Shown: positions 34,259 through 44,654 of the stretch, one piece after another
Layout: every line of letters starts with the position of its first letter
How positions within the stretch are numbered: position 1 is the first letter of the stretch
Assembly (NCBI GenBank): GCA_032622095.1
Contig: CP136069.1
Location: 103,510,278-103,574,277 of the forward strand
Direction of reading: 5' to 3'
Source of the DNA: Siphonodentalium dalli
Lineage: Eukaryota; Mollusca; Scaphopoda; Gadilida; Siphonodentaliidae
DNA: 64,000 nt
The notes under the pieces: generated by a model
Told to the model about the DNA's origin: nothing
The model's database searches: none
Seen by the model: only the letters and a program-made list of their open reading frames with translations
Translations under genes and position numbers: made by a program

Positions 34259-34640
34259 TACAATTAAATATTATATATGGTCTACGGAGTGCCATGAAGG
34301 CACATGTACATATTAGAATATCAAAAGTGTTTCGTTTGAGATGGATTCAACGGTCTGCATGTAATATGATAGTGGTTAAAGTATAAAGTACCTATAACAC
34401 ATTGGAACTGTTAACCTTTTAAACAGGGAACTTGTTATATTGTTGCATAAAGAAAACAAGTATGCTATTAGAGACTAATGTTTCCCAAAATGTATGAGGA
34501 AATAAATTCATGAAAAAAAATTATAACCACCAAAGCCACACTGATTTTAATAAAAGAGTCATAGCTAAAACCACATTCCTGGTCATCAAAGCAAGTGGTC
34601 GGTGTTTCTGTAATAGTTCAGACCAGTATTTTTATTATTT
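34258..34640 (+). repeat. Host repeat flanking LINE B
   Basis: Aligns with 30084-30345 ('caattaaatatt', 'catgaaggcacatgtaca', 'tttcgtttgagatggatt', 'gattttaataaaa', 'agtggtcggtgtttctgt') and in part with 29745-29900 ('gtaatatgatagtggt', 'aaagtataaagtacct', 'ggaactgttaac'). It marks a repeat cluster into which LINE B landed. Confidence 0.8.
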
Positions 34641-34644
34641 ATGT

Positions 34645-35330
34645 ATTTTTGTTATTAGCGACTTTGCGATACCGTCCGACGGGAACGTGTACGGATAAAT
34701 CGGTGAACATCGTCAAGGTCACTTGGGTACTTTCAATGCAGCACATAAAGCGATAGCGATTTGGAACGGGTAGATGTGTCCCATTGACCGGTAACCTTTC
34801 ACTGCGATTTTCTCACTCACAGGTTCATGAATTCCATGAAATTAAAGACAGCTATGCATTAACCTATTTATTGCAAGATTTCATTGGCAAATATCATTGA
34901 TAAAGTTGTCATTTTAAGCCAGGTTTTATGTTCAAATTCTCGAGGTGGCTTCTATCACTTAGATAAATACGGAAGGCAGATCTTTTCACTAACTATACTT
35001 TGTTCACTGCATTAAGTTGTGGTTAATAGAGTGAGTAGATGGTGCTATAGACGCAGTCTCGACCCATTGCAGGGACGTGGCTATAGAGAGTCTCCGGGTT
35101 ATGAGGGGTGTCCACCTTCGAATAATCCACTGGGCCGACCAGTACAAGAAAATGTGTAGATCTGAGCCTGAAAAAAATCATAATATCTGGTGGTCTAACG
35201 CCATGCAAATTCGCCCCGATTTGTATTTTATTAAATTAGTTATCAATGAAATTAATCAATGAATTGTTATGAAATTTGCTCAAACCTAGCATCCAGACTG
35301 GCATCAAGCTTTCCAATTGTTGGAAATTTT
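34645..35330. other. No recognisable gene or element
   Basis: Mixed-composition spacer. Overlapping short frames on both strands around 35023-35262 carry no recognisable motif. Confidence 0.45.
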
Positions 35331-35336
35331 AAGACA

Positions 35337-35588
35337 TGACACCCCCCCCCCCAAATGTTGTAAAATTTCCAACAGTTTCTGATAGCCATTTCAGTCCAAT
35401 TGTTTTACCAATAATAGGAAAATATGCAGCTTTTGGTCTAAAAGCTACAAATTCTCCACTACTAAATTGTTGGAAAATCAAACTACGAGAACAATTTAAA
35501 CCTATTGTTGGTGTGAAATTTCCAACAAATTTGGTCAGGTATATCAAATTTCAAAATTTTTTAACAAAGTTGGGGGGGGGGGGGGTCA
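35337..35588. mobile_element. Short inverted-repeat element tipped by C/G homopolymers
   Basis: The left end TGACAC11..AAATGTTGTAAAATTT (35337 on) pairs imperfectly with the right end AAATTTTTTAACAAAGTTG14TCA (to 35588). A possible 4-bp target duplication GACA lies at 35333-35336 and 35589-35592. The interior has further short inverted stretches ('aaatttccaaca' both ways). It is 252 bp and non-coding. Confidence 0.5.
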
Positions 35589-35589
35589 G

Positions 35590-36370
35590 ACACCCCTGTC
35601 GTCACGTCACTGTCTCAACCCTTTCTACAAGGGCAACAATATATCGTGGATTCATCCATGTATTGCACATTTGAATACGACCGTTTAGTTACTTTATCGT
35701 ATGTAGGTGGGGACTGATTTCTCATTTAAATATATAATTACCATCTGAATGGACATGGCGCATTTGAACCACAGTATTGGTGTATATTGTAAAGGGTGTA
35801 ATATAGGTCGCTAAAGACACAAAATATCTATACAAAATCTAACCATAATCAGAGCGAGTTTCAGTTTCAGCACAACTGAAGCAAACGCTCTTTATTCAAT
35901 CCGTATAATAAACGGAAAAATCCCAAATAATTATTGGGATAATTATTCCCTTGCCCCGACCCTTCGATCTGTTGAAAGATTCCAAACCAATGTTTACTTA
36001 AAAACATATTATGTACTTATTCTGGTGTGTTAAAATAGTAAGTTAGTATTCATTGGCGCTATGCCAACTGGTGGAATATAGCATTCTGGTAACATCGCCG
36101 AAAATTTCAAACAAATCGACTTTACCACTCCATAGAAAACATCGTCTTAACTACGCGCAATTGTAAATATTTACTTCTCGATTGATGAAAGCAACTGATT
36201 ACCATGAGGCCAATCTAAGCTAAATAATACGTTCCAACAATCCATAACGGTAAGTATAATATCGGCCAATAAAGCGAATGCGAATAACAATCTATTTATA
36301 TCATAATATTTTTGTTGTTGAAGTTGGCTCAAACCATACCAGTCGATGTGATGAATTCTACCCGTAAAAC
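35590..36370. other. No recognisable gene or element
   Basis: AT-rich spacer with no supported feature. Confidence 0.45.
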
Positions 36371-36453
36371 AGTTTGCGATTACAAAACGTGTACCGGTAC
36401 GGATAGCTACCCGTACTCGTACGCGTACCCGTGCCGGTTTGAAATCGCAAACT
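36371..36453. repeat. Inverted repeat around a GTAC-rich core
   Basis: Left arm AGTTTGCGATTACAAA (36371-36386) and right arm TTTGAAATCGCAAACT (36438-36453) pair over 15 of 16 positions. The core consists of 'accggtacgg', 'cccgtactcgtacgcgtac' and 'ccgtgccgg', itself partly self-complementary. Small palindromic element of unknown class. Confidence 0.7.
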
Positions 36454-36459
36454 CTCTAA

Positions 36460-37245
36460 TGTCTTGTCTTGTATCATGGAAAGTTACACACATCCAATAT
36501 AAGCACTTAGAAATCAACAAAAGCGATGCTGCAAACCCAATCTGACATATCTTAGCTATTCCAGAACTTGCCATTACTCACCCAATGGGGATTAACTTAG
36601 AAATGTATCGAGCTATAATAGATTACTTTGGAGGAGGCAGGATCGTTTGTCATTTGATTTTTGAAAGTATAATGTTAGCTGCTTTGGAAAATGGGACCTT
36701 TAAACAGACAAGTTTCATTTTCGTCGAACACGAAAAAGCGAATTTATTGACGGCAGCTTCGGCAGTCTGAGGGTTAATTAATACCAAATGCACAGAACTC
36801 CTTGACGATATTCCGATAGTACTGTGTTTACTCTATATTCTCTGAAAATTTGGTTTAAAAATTCCGAATAGAACGACTTTTATCAGGCGTTTACTAAAAC
36901 CGCAAAATATTGAGAGATTAGTGCAATTTTCTGAATTTTCGCATTATTTCATCGCATAAAATCAATTAAAATACGACAAGCAACTGGAAATGTTTTTGAA
37001 CATTCTAGAAGGGGTACATGTCCCTGATATATGTTTAAAATTTCTCGCGTAAACTATGACAGATACCAAAGTTATAATTAGTTTTGTAGACCCACCCTAA
37101 ATCCCCATAGTAAATGCATGCGGCCGTAAAGCACATGGCTTTGTTTGGATACTTTCTGGCCCAGAATGCAACAGTCAAAATGGTTATCTGTAAAATGGTC
37201 TGTAGACATAGAGGTCATCCACGACCCACAATACAAATATTCCAA
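36460..37245. other. No recognisable gene or element
   Basis: AT-rich spacer. The 61-codon frame at 36585-36770 has no recognisable motif. Confidence 0.4.
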
Positions 37246-37248
37246 CTG

Positions 37249-37797
37249 GATCTTTAAATGTCAGAGGACTTAGAAATATAGTACCTTTGGTAACAGCTGA
37301 ACTAGCAAATTGTGATATTATTTCTATTACGGAAAGTCTTTTAAAAGTGACAAGGTAACTGATGATTTATTAGATATCCCAGTATTCCACTAACCTCCCA
37401 CTCGCATTGACAGTTGCTAACAAAGGAGGTGGTATTGTTATTTATGTCAAAAGGGAGTTTACATATAAACACTTAACAAATTTTGATAAACCTGGTCTCA
37501 ATAATATTTTCAAATCTAGGTGTGTTTGTTTTACCGTCAACCAAATGAATTGAGTAGTTATTGGGATCTCATATATAGCTCTATGTCACTAGAAATTACA
37601 TGTAAATGCATAATAGTTGGTGATTTTTATGCAGATTGTCTACAAAAAAAACCATCCAAATATAAAAATGCTAGAAGTATCGTGTGGTCTAAAGCAATAC
37701 GTAAAAACTGTAACATGTGTCACTGATAAGTCAGCCACCTTAATTGACTTGGTCCTCAGCTCATGCGAAAATATGATAAAAGCTGCCAGCGCCTTTC
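37249..37797 (+). pseudogene. LINE endonuclease fragment, frameshifted
   Basis: Read in several frames this gives an endonuclease domain in the expected order: SLNVRGLRNIV and CDIISITES (about 37251-37335), GGIVIYVKREFTY (about 37429-37467), VFYRQPNELSSYW (about 37524), IVGDFYADCL (about 37611, the D of GDF kept and the usual N replaced by Y), then KSATLIDLVLSSC (about 37729). No reverse transcriptase follows. At least three frame changes make it non-functional. It is a different family from elements A and B. Confidence 0.75.
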
Positions 37798-38378
37798 GGT
37801 GGTGACATTGGTGACACTAGTAGTATAGGTTACCCTTTTTGGATAGATGGTTTGATTTGGATTTCCCAAGTCTAAGCTCATCAGCCTCAGCCATCGGGGT
37901 GGGGAGGGGGGGGGGGTGAGAGAGTGCGCGCTGTTATCATTAATCCCGACCACTTCTATCGCTTGTGAAAGAAGATATGGGCGCGCTTCCGATAAACGGT
38001 ATATCCCGTGTGTTAATGTTGAAACACGACCGCCTATTTCCTATACATGCAACATGAAAGAAGATAGGGGGCCATGCACCAATTCAAATTTAGCTATGTT
38101 GGTGTAGAGAAGTGAATACCAGCGAATTTAACTTGATGGAAATTCACATTGTTGTGAAATAATTATATTCAAAATGGCGTTTGTTTAGTCATGTGATCCG
38201 CCTATTTCCTCTTTTAAAAGCCACGTGACTTGATCCGCCCACTTCCTGTCAACATGCCATTGTAGTTCCGCTGTTTTATTCTATAAATGTCGAGGTAATA
38301 TGTTAAAAAAGTAATTTTAAGTCACGATTTAATGCGTCATTATGTACGTCGCGCTATTGACCGGTATTGCTATGGGGT

Positions 38379-38836
38379 ATTATACAGTTGTCGCCCGCGA
38401 TTGAGTGAGACACGGGGATTTGTCGCCCGCTCGAGACCTGGAATGTCACCCGATGGCCGCCAGGTCCGAGGGTGACATTCCATCTCGAGAGTGTCGACAA
38501 ATCCCCATGTCTCACGAAAACATGGGTGACAACTGTTTTGTTATCTGACAAAGGAGTACACACGACCCTCTTTAATGGCAGGCCTAAATGCGCGCGTATA
38601 TTCTTTAATCCAGTTAGAAGAGTTAATTTCATGTTGGAATCCTCGCTTTTTAGAAAATAAAATGTTCACATTTTGGATCAATTAACACACTCATAATTTT
38701 CGCAGCTATTGTCCGGTCAGTTTGCTGGTCGCATGGTGGAAATCGGTTCACGGAAAGAGGAGTAAAGCAATTTCTAAGTTGAGTATAGCCATGCGGCGAA
38801 ATGTTCGGTTTCGTTTTAAATGAGCGTAAAGACGCA
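38379..38836 (+). repeat. Duplicated segment, copy 1, left part
   Basis: Aligns with 41364-41790. Copy 1 continues at 40255-40575 after the inserted element. Landmarks are 'attatacagtt', 'gacaaaggagtacacacga', 'gcgcagctattgtccg'-like sequence, 'ggagtaaagcaattt', 'agccatgcggcgaaatgtt' and 'aaatgagcgtaaagacgcag' (20 bp). No coding function is apparent. Confidence 0.85.
38405..38515. repeat. Imperfect hairpin, copy 1
   Basis: GTGAGACACGGGGATTTGTCG on the left (split by no gap) pairs with CGACAAATCCCCATGTCTCAC on the right. Inner arms CTCGAGA and GAATGTCACCC pair with GGGTGACATTC and TCTCGAG. The counterpart in copy 2 is 41390-41467, shorter at the tip. Confidence 0.8.
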
Positions 38837-38842
38837 GGTATA

Positions 38843-40254
38843 TATGGGAGGCCAAATTCACATTTAATAATGAATTGAGCTTAAGCGCAATTGATTGCGC
38901 TTTTAAGCGCAAATACCCCATATTGTGCTTATAGAAAATAGGGCATTTACGCTTAAGCGTAATTAATTACGCTTAAGCGCAATTAACTGCGCTTAAGCGC
39001 AATCAATTGCGCTTAAGCGTAATTGTTACTACTATCTAACCTACCCATAAACTATTAGCATGACCTGGTGTATCACCTATCAACACAAGATGAGCATTGG
39101 GCTAATGTTGACCTGTACTCAACAGTCAAACTGTGAGTATGTGTTCAACAAGGAGATTTCCCTAATTACATATTATCAGCATCCCTCTATCCAAAGAATT
39201 GATGTCGCCTTCCCGGAACTCTAGTAATGTTTTGTATGATGTTTTGAATGTATTTTTGCACAGGTTTTAGCCTTTACTATGGTAATATACTATACATGCA
39301 TGCGGTGTCACTGCATGAGGGCTTTCTTACCTCATACAGTAATGCTCTATTTAATCGACTTCTTAACCACAGCAGAATTATGGGTAACTTTTAAGGATTT
39401 AGTCGGAAATATGGCTTGTTGCCATTCATCGAAAAGCTCTCGAGAGCTTTCCGATGAATGGCAACAAGCCATATTTCCGACTAAATCCTGAAAAGTTATC
39501 CATAATTCTGCTGTGGTTAAGGAGTCGATTAATTAGAGCATTACTGTATGGTTTACTTATTTACTTAAATCAGGGGGAAAAACCCTATTTTCATATTATC
39601 AGCATCCCTGTCCAAAAAATGGTGTGTAATTACTGGAGCTTTGGTGTCTCAGTCCTGAAGCTCTAGTTTTTCTTATTAAATCAGCAGCTCTTGCACAAAT
39701 CTATAGTATTTCCATGATCATATAGTGTGAATGTGGTGTCACCGAGGGTTTGCTTCCCTCATATGGTGTGCCTGTATACTCGAAAATTGAAGAAAATCAA
39801 TGTCGCCCCGACTAATACAGAAAGTAATGCTATTGCAAGTAGCCCCAACTAATATATACCGAAGATAATATAATGCTATCACGAATCGCTCCAACTAAAA
39901 CAGAAGGTGATACTATTGCGAGTCAGCCATTTTGATAAAGAAGTTGGGCTAGCTACCTACCCATCCAAACCAATGAAACCAAGAAGTGACATGTCAATAG
40001 GAGTTAATGCTAAGTTATGGAGAAACCTATTTATTCACCAGGGGTGTTTTGTTACATATAACCATGAATTGCGCTTAAGCGCAATTAATTGCGCGTAAGC
40101 ACAATTAATTGCGCTTAATGCGCTTAATCGCAATGATTGCGCTTAAGCGCAATTGATTGCGCTTAAGCGTAATTAATTGCACTTAAGCGCAATTGATTGC
40201 GCTTAAGCGCAATTGATCACAATTAATTATTAAATGTGAATTTGGCCTCCCATA
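38843..40254. mobile_element. TIR element with GCGCTTAAGCGC palindromic arrays
   Basis: A 1412-bp element. Terminal inverted repeats are 29 bp and perfect (start TATGGGAGGCCAAATT; 38843-38871 and 40226-40254). Target duplications GGTATA lie at 38837-38842 and 40255-40260. Palindromic arrays lie just inside both ends (about 38875-39030 and 40063-40225), built on GCGCTTAAGCGC with AATTAATT/AATTGATT linkers. The middle (39030-40060) holds two diverged ~550-bp copies of a non-coding segment and a nested MITE. The TIR is clearly the same family as 20917-22281. The paralog at 41364-42094 lacks it. No transposase. Confidence 0.92.
39335..39548. mobile_element. Nearly perfect palindromic MITE
   Basis: A 214-bp palindrome centred at 39441/39442 (AAGCTCTC|GAGAGCTT). 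The ends are TACAGTAATGCTCTA and its complement, with a TA at each tip. The arms match almost throughout (differences near 'gggtaactttt' and 'gaaaagttatcc'). The same family as 9281-9497 but much less diverged. It is nested inside the TIR element 38843-40254. Confidence 0.88.
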
Positions 40255-40575
40255 GGTATACTGTCAATTTCGAGTACGCTAATATGTGAAACTTACACGC
40301 TGTAGTGATGCAAAAAGAAATTGACAACAGTTACAGACTGTTAGTCAACATATGGGGTATATTCTTGTGAAGTCGGGGGAATGTATAGCCGAAAGGAAAT
40401 TGTCAATTGATTAGTAGTAACGAGTGGCTATTTGATCTTTAGAGCTTAGTACAGAAACGTATTTGTAACGTATGTACATCCTGTGTGCAATTGTCTGCAG
40501 TACATACCAACTGCATAATAAGGTTTATCTATTTGTTCCACGGTATCCATTATTGATATAAAAGGGTCCAATAGG
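40255..40575 (+). repeat. Duplicated segment, copy 1, right part
   Basis: Aligns with 41790-42094: 'gcaaaaagaaattgacaac', 'tgtatagccgaaaggaaa', 'gagtggctatttgat', 'caattgtctgcagtacatac', 'aactgcataataaggttta'. It ends exactly where the CCGAAT-array element begins. Confidence 0.85.
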
Positions 40576-41363
40576 GCCCCGGTTCCATATTCCCGATTTT
40601 CTGTCCCGACTCCCGAATTAGTATATTCGGCACCAATTCGGGACCAGACCAAATCGGCAGCATTCGAGATAATTCTGGACGAGTTTTATTCCAAAAAGCC
40701 GCCGAACTGATGCCGAATTATGACAAAATTTAATCGTCCCGAACATTGACGAGTATTCCAGAATGCTTCCGAATTTCTTCCCGAATGATCAAGAATTATC
40801 CCGAACTGATACCGAAATTTCGTGCGAGTGGCTGCCGAATTGCCCAGATTACTACCGACTTATACCAAATTGTTGCCGAATACCCCGAATCAATGCCGGA
40901 CTGGTACCGAATTGATGACGAATAAATACCGAATTGGTATTCAATTGCTGCCGAATCGATGACGAATTTTGCATATACACCGATCTCAGTATAAAAGCAG
41001 CCACACATGGCGAATTCGGGAATAACATACCGAATACTGCCGACTACTCCAGAATATCCACCCGAATATTGCCGACTACTCCCGAATAGGTGCCGAATTG
41101 CTCCCGAATTTCTCCCGATGATTGACAATTCGGGAGCGATTCGGCTTGGTTCCCGATAGTTTTTAACATTTCAAAACTGTCGGGAGCGAGTCCAGAATTG
41201 TCCCGAATCGACCCCGATAGCACCGATATCCCCGATCATGTTCGGGGGTTAAAATTCACTGTCCCGACTTGTCCCGAACTTACTCCACGATTTTTGCAAA
41301 ATTATGATTCGGGAGTCATTCGGGAACATTCGGGGTGGGAAATCGGGGATATGGAACCGGGGC
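40576..41363. mobile_element. TIR element filled with CCGAAT-type repeats
   Basis: A 788-bp element. GCCCCGGTTCCATATTCCCG at the left pairs with the right end (complement GCCCCGGTTCCATATCCCCG), one mismatch in about 24 bp. The interior is almost wholly short degenerate units such as 'cccgaattg', 'tgccgaat' and 'actcccgaat', including 'cgaattcggg' palindromes. It lies exactly between the end of duplicated copy 1 and the start of copy 2, so a target duplication cannot be judged. Open frames inside are repeat-derived. Confidence 0.82.
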
Positions 41364-42094
41364 ATTATACAGTTATCGCGCAGGATTGAGTGAGACACGG
41401 GGATTTGTCGCCCGCTCGAGACCTTTAATGTCCAGGTCGAGAGCGGCGACAAATCCCCGTGTCTCACGAAAACATGAGTGACAACTGTTTTGTTATCTGA
41501 CAAAGGAGTACACACGAATCTCCTTGATGGCAGGCCCAATTTAGTGCGCACGTATATTATTTAATCCAGTTCGAAGAGTTAATTTTATGTTGGAATCCAA
41601 GCGTTTTTGAAAATAAAACATTCACAATTGGGATCAGTTAACCCCCATCATTTGCGCAGCTATTGTCCGTTCAGTTTGCTGATCGCAGTGTGGGAATCGG
41701 TTCACAGAAGAGGAGTAAAGCAATTTCGAAGTAGAGTAGCCATGCGGCGAAATGTTTGGTTTCGTTTTAAATGAGCGTAAAGACGCAGGTAGACGTGTTG
41801 ATTTCGAGAACGCTAAAATGTGACACTAACACGTTGTAGTGGTGCAAAAAGAAATTGACAACTGTTACAGATTGTTACGCAACATAAGGGTATTCATATG
41901 AAGTCTGAAGAATGTATAGCCGAAAGGAAATTGTCAATTGATAAACAGTAAAGAGTGGCTATTTGATATTTAGAGCTCAGTATAGAAACGCGTGTGCATC
42001 GTGTGTGCAATTGTCTGCAGTACATACCAACTGCATAATAAGGTTTAACTATTTGTTCCACAGTATTTATTATTGCTATAAAAGGTCGAATAGG
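41364..42094 (+). repeat. Duplicated segment, copy 2 (uninterrupted)
   Basis: Second copy of 38379-38836 plus 40255-40575. At the insertion point it reads 'gacgcaggta' then 'gacgtgttgatttcgag', with no trace of the palindrome-array element. A hairpin like that of copy 1 is at 41390-41467. Confidence 0.87.
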
Positions 42095-42334
42095 AACATT
42101 ACATCTTATAACGGATTTATGTCCGTGATAACACCATTTATACATAACCTGCTTTAATTTACAATTAAGAACAACAATTATGCAAATTAGCAAACACCAC
42201 AGTTCGTGGTTGTTACGAAACAGTGGGGTTATAATTATAAAAAGAGTGTTTTCGGAAATTATTAGAGAGCTGAGCACGTTGAGTTCTTCGTAGTTCTATG
42301 TTTACTGATAATCGCTGAGCGGTCAACAACAGTT

Positions 42335-42585
42335 ACTGTCGAAATGTTACCCTCGAGGGTAACAAGTGATTTGTGGTCCGCCATGTGACCCACACTCAGC
42401 CAATCATAAGAGAGGAAAATGGGATGAAGGATAACAATACACCTTATAACGGATTTATGTACGTGATAACACCATTTATACATTGTTATCTTTCATCCCA
42501 TTTTCCTCTCTTGTGATTGGCTGAGGGTGCATCACATGGCGGGCCGCACATCACTTGTTACCCTCGAGGGTAACATTTCGACAGT
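42335..42585. mobile_element. Long inverted-repeat element with nested palindromes
   Basis: Arms of about 104 bp (42335-42438 and 42482-42585) around a 43-bp loop. Each arm carries the 18-bp perfect palindrome GTTACCCTCGAGGGTAAC (42346-42363 and 42557-42574). The loop ('ttataacggatttatg', 'gtgataacaccatttata') recurs at about 42100-42137 next to duplicated copy 2. Non-coding MITE-like structure. Confidence 0.82.
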
Positions 42586-42591
42586 TGGCTA

Positions 42592-42720
42592 CTCTACTTC
42601 GAAATTGCTTTACTCCTCTTTCCGTCAACCGATTCCCACCATGCGACCAGCACATTGACCGGACAATAGCTGCACAAATGACGGCTGTGTTAATTGATCC
42701 AAATGTTTTATTTTACACCC
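42592..42720 (-). repeat. Inverted partial third copy of the duplicated segment
   Basis: Reverse complement of about 38665-38800 and 41630-41755 ('gaaattgctttactcctctt', 'ccgattcccacc', 'gacaatagctgc', 'ttgatcca'). It sits directly against the right arm of the inverted-repeat element. Confidence 0.8.
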
Positions 42721-42724
42721 CCTT

Positions 42725-43215
42725 GTATATACAGTGTTGTTATTATATGTCTTATATGTCCTTCACGTGTCGCGGCCGGGGTCTGATACCCCCACATCCA
42801 CACACACCCCTGGTCCCATCAATTAGCGTATATAGAACATTCCCGAATCGTGTATCAGTTATTGATATAGAGAGGGAGGAGTAACTGGGAAGGGACGTGT
42901 ATATAATTGAAGAGGGTGTTCGGACGAGAGAGCAATTCGAATAAATATAGATACTTACAGGCGTATGTATGATATGTAAATGACTATTATATATCTTCAA
43001 AATTATCTAAATGGATCGGAATAACTATATTATGTTCCTTTTCAAACATATTTGGAGAGTTCCTCCTTCACAATCGAATTGACAGATAGAGGTATATTTA
43101 TCAACTATCTAAACGGAACATTGTCTTTTTATTTTGGGATATAATCGATATATTGTGTGACTCTTCTCATATACAGGTATATAGTGAACCATATACGATT
43201 ATAAAGTATGGATAA
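42725..43215. other. No recognisable gene or element
   Basis: AT-rich spacer with no supported feature. Confidence 0.4.
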
Positions 43216-43221
43216 CAGTAA

Positions 43222-43461
43222 ACTGTATGTTCCCGATACTCAGAAATAGGTGAAGTTTTACCAGGAGAGAATGGAGAGAGCCGCGGCGGCGGACTAGGAT
43301 TTTCTGGGGAACGTTCTTCCGACATAATACCAATAGAGATTATTCCCTCACCAAACAAGAAATCAAAGGATAAATTGAACATTAGATTGGTATCGCCGAG
43401 CGACCAAGCCGTGGAACGTGCGAAAAGTCTGCTGGAACGAAATTGGCAGTCTGAAAAGTGA
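43222..43461 (+). CDS. Unclassified open frame without a start codon
   Basis: The frame is open for 79 codons between TAA (43219-43221) and TGA (43459-43461). The composition looks coding-like: a Gly/Glu/Ser-rich N part (GENGESRGGG), then IIPIEIIPSP, a Lys-rich stretch, and VSPSDQAVERAKSLLERNW near the end, which could form an amphipathic helix. There is no ATG in this frame. An ATG at 43208 in another frame gives 13 codons before a stop, so a frameshift or an upstream exon is possible. I do not recognise the family. It may be an exon, a decayed gene or chance. Confidence 0.25.
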   Translation, partial: TVCSRYSEIGEVLPGENGESRGGGLGFSGERSSDIIPIEIIPSPNKKSKDKLNIRLVSPSDQAVERAKSLLERNWQSEK

Positions 43462-43464
43462 CAA

Positions 43465-44650
43465 GAAGAAGAAAGGAAACGAAATTTTTAAAAAGATATT
43501 TTTCAATAAATATATGAAACGTTATTTATGTATATATATACATCCTCATCAAACGGGCTAAATGTATTGGCGGAGAGTGAGAAGCTATCCAATTTACAAT
43601 ATATGTATTTTTTATTTTTTTTAAATATATATATAGTTGTTAAGCAGAAGCTCAGCTGGCTAATCCATATCGGTATCATCGCCGTGATCGAGGTAACTCA
43701 ACACCATATTGTCATATTTTTTCACGGCCCCTCTAATGGATGATTTGGTATTGTAACCAATATTCTGTAACTGTTCCATAGTTTTACGTATCTTCTTATA
43801 CAAAGGTCAGTGTTCTATATTTGTCCAGTGTATATTTTGAGTTTACTGTCGTCGATCCTAGTATATGACTCATGATATCTTTTTCCCATTCGAACCAAGC
43901 AGAATAAGTCACCATTCGTCACTGCGTGTTGAAATTTCGATACTTTTTCCAAGTCTAAACTGAATCGTGATATTTATATGATATCCTATCGTCAGCAAAA
44001 ATAAAACTACCTATCATATCGTAGCAGTGTGCATGTATTATCCAGTTCATGGATTGAATCATTAGTAGAGCCTGGTTTAAATACTACTGTGTGGCGAGTC
44101 ACACTCGTCTTCGAGCTATTGAGGCCATGTATGCATGGTGTTATGAACCGTTTGTATTGTGAATGGGTAAAATTATTTGCTCGTAAGCCCTCACAGTAGA
44201 CGATTTTACACCAGGTTCTATTCAGTATTCAGGAACAGTGCGCAATGGGAATTTGATTGGTATATATTTGGTTAAGATTTCTTGGTCAATGGTGGTAGCC
44301 GGAAATTTGTTCTATAATAATTATCAGTGGCAGCGCTTTTGTTTTGTCCATCAGTCTCTCTGGATCACTTTATGTTTTATTTTACAAACTTTTCAGAGTT
44401 AATAAATTGATGATATATAGGGTCCTGACTCATATTGTTCTTCTGCCGAATCTTCCAAAACATGAGGACTTTAATAGCCCACCGGTGCTCAGGTACAATG
44501 AACATACATGCTGGACTTAAATAACTAATAGTTGTATTAAATGCTATTTCTAAGTCAAAACATCTGTTTTGTATCCATGCTTTTGGACATCAAGTCCATG
44601 ATTGGTAACTATACAATTATAGGTGAATAGCAATGGACCTATCCGTAGGT
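43465..44650. other. No recognisable gene or element
   Basis: AT-rich spacer. The 71-codon frame 43528-43743 has no recognisable motif. Confidence 0.4.
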
Positions 44651-44654
44651 ACCG

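Noticed and set aside
40796-41128. 110-codon minus-strand frame with Tyr/Ser/Gly-rich repeats
   Set aside because: It is a translation of the CCGAAT-type array inside the TIR element at 40576-41363.
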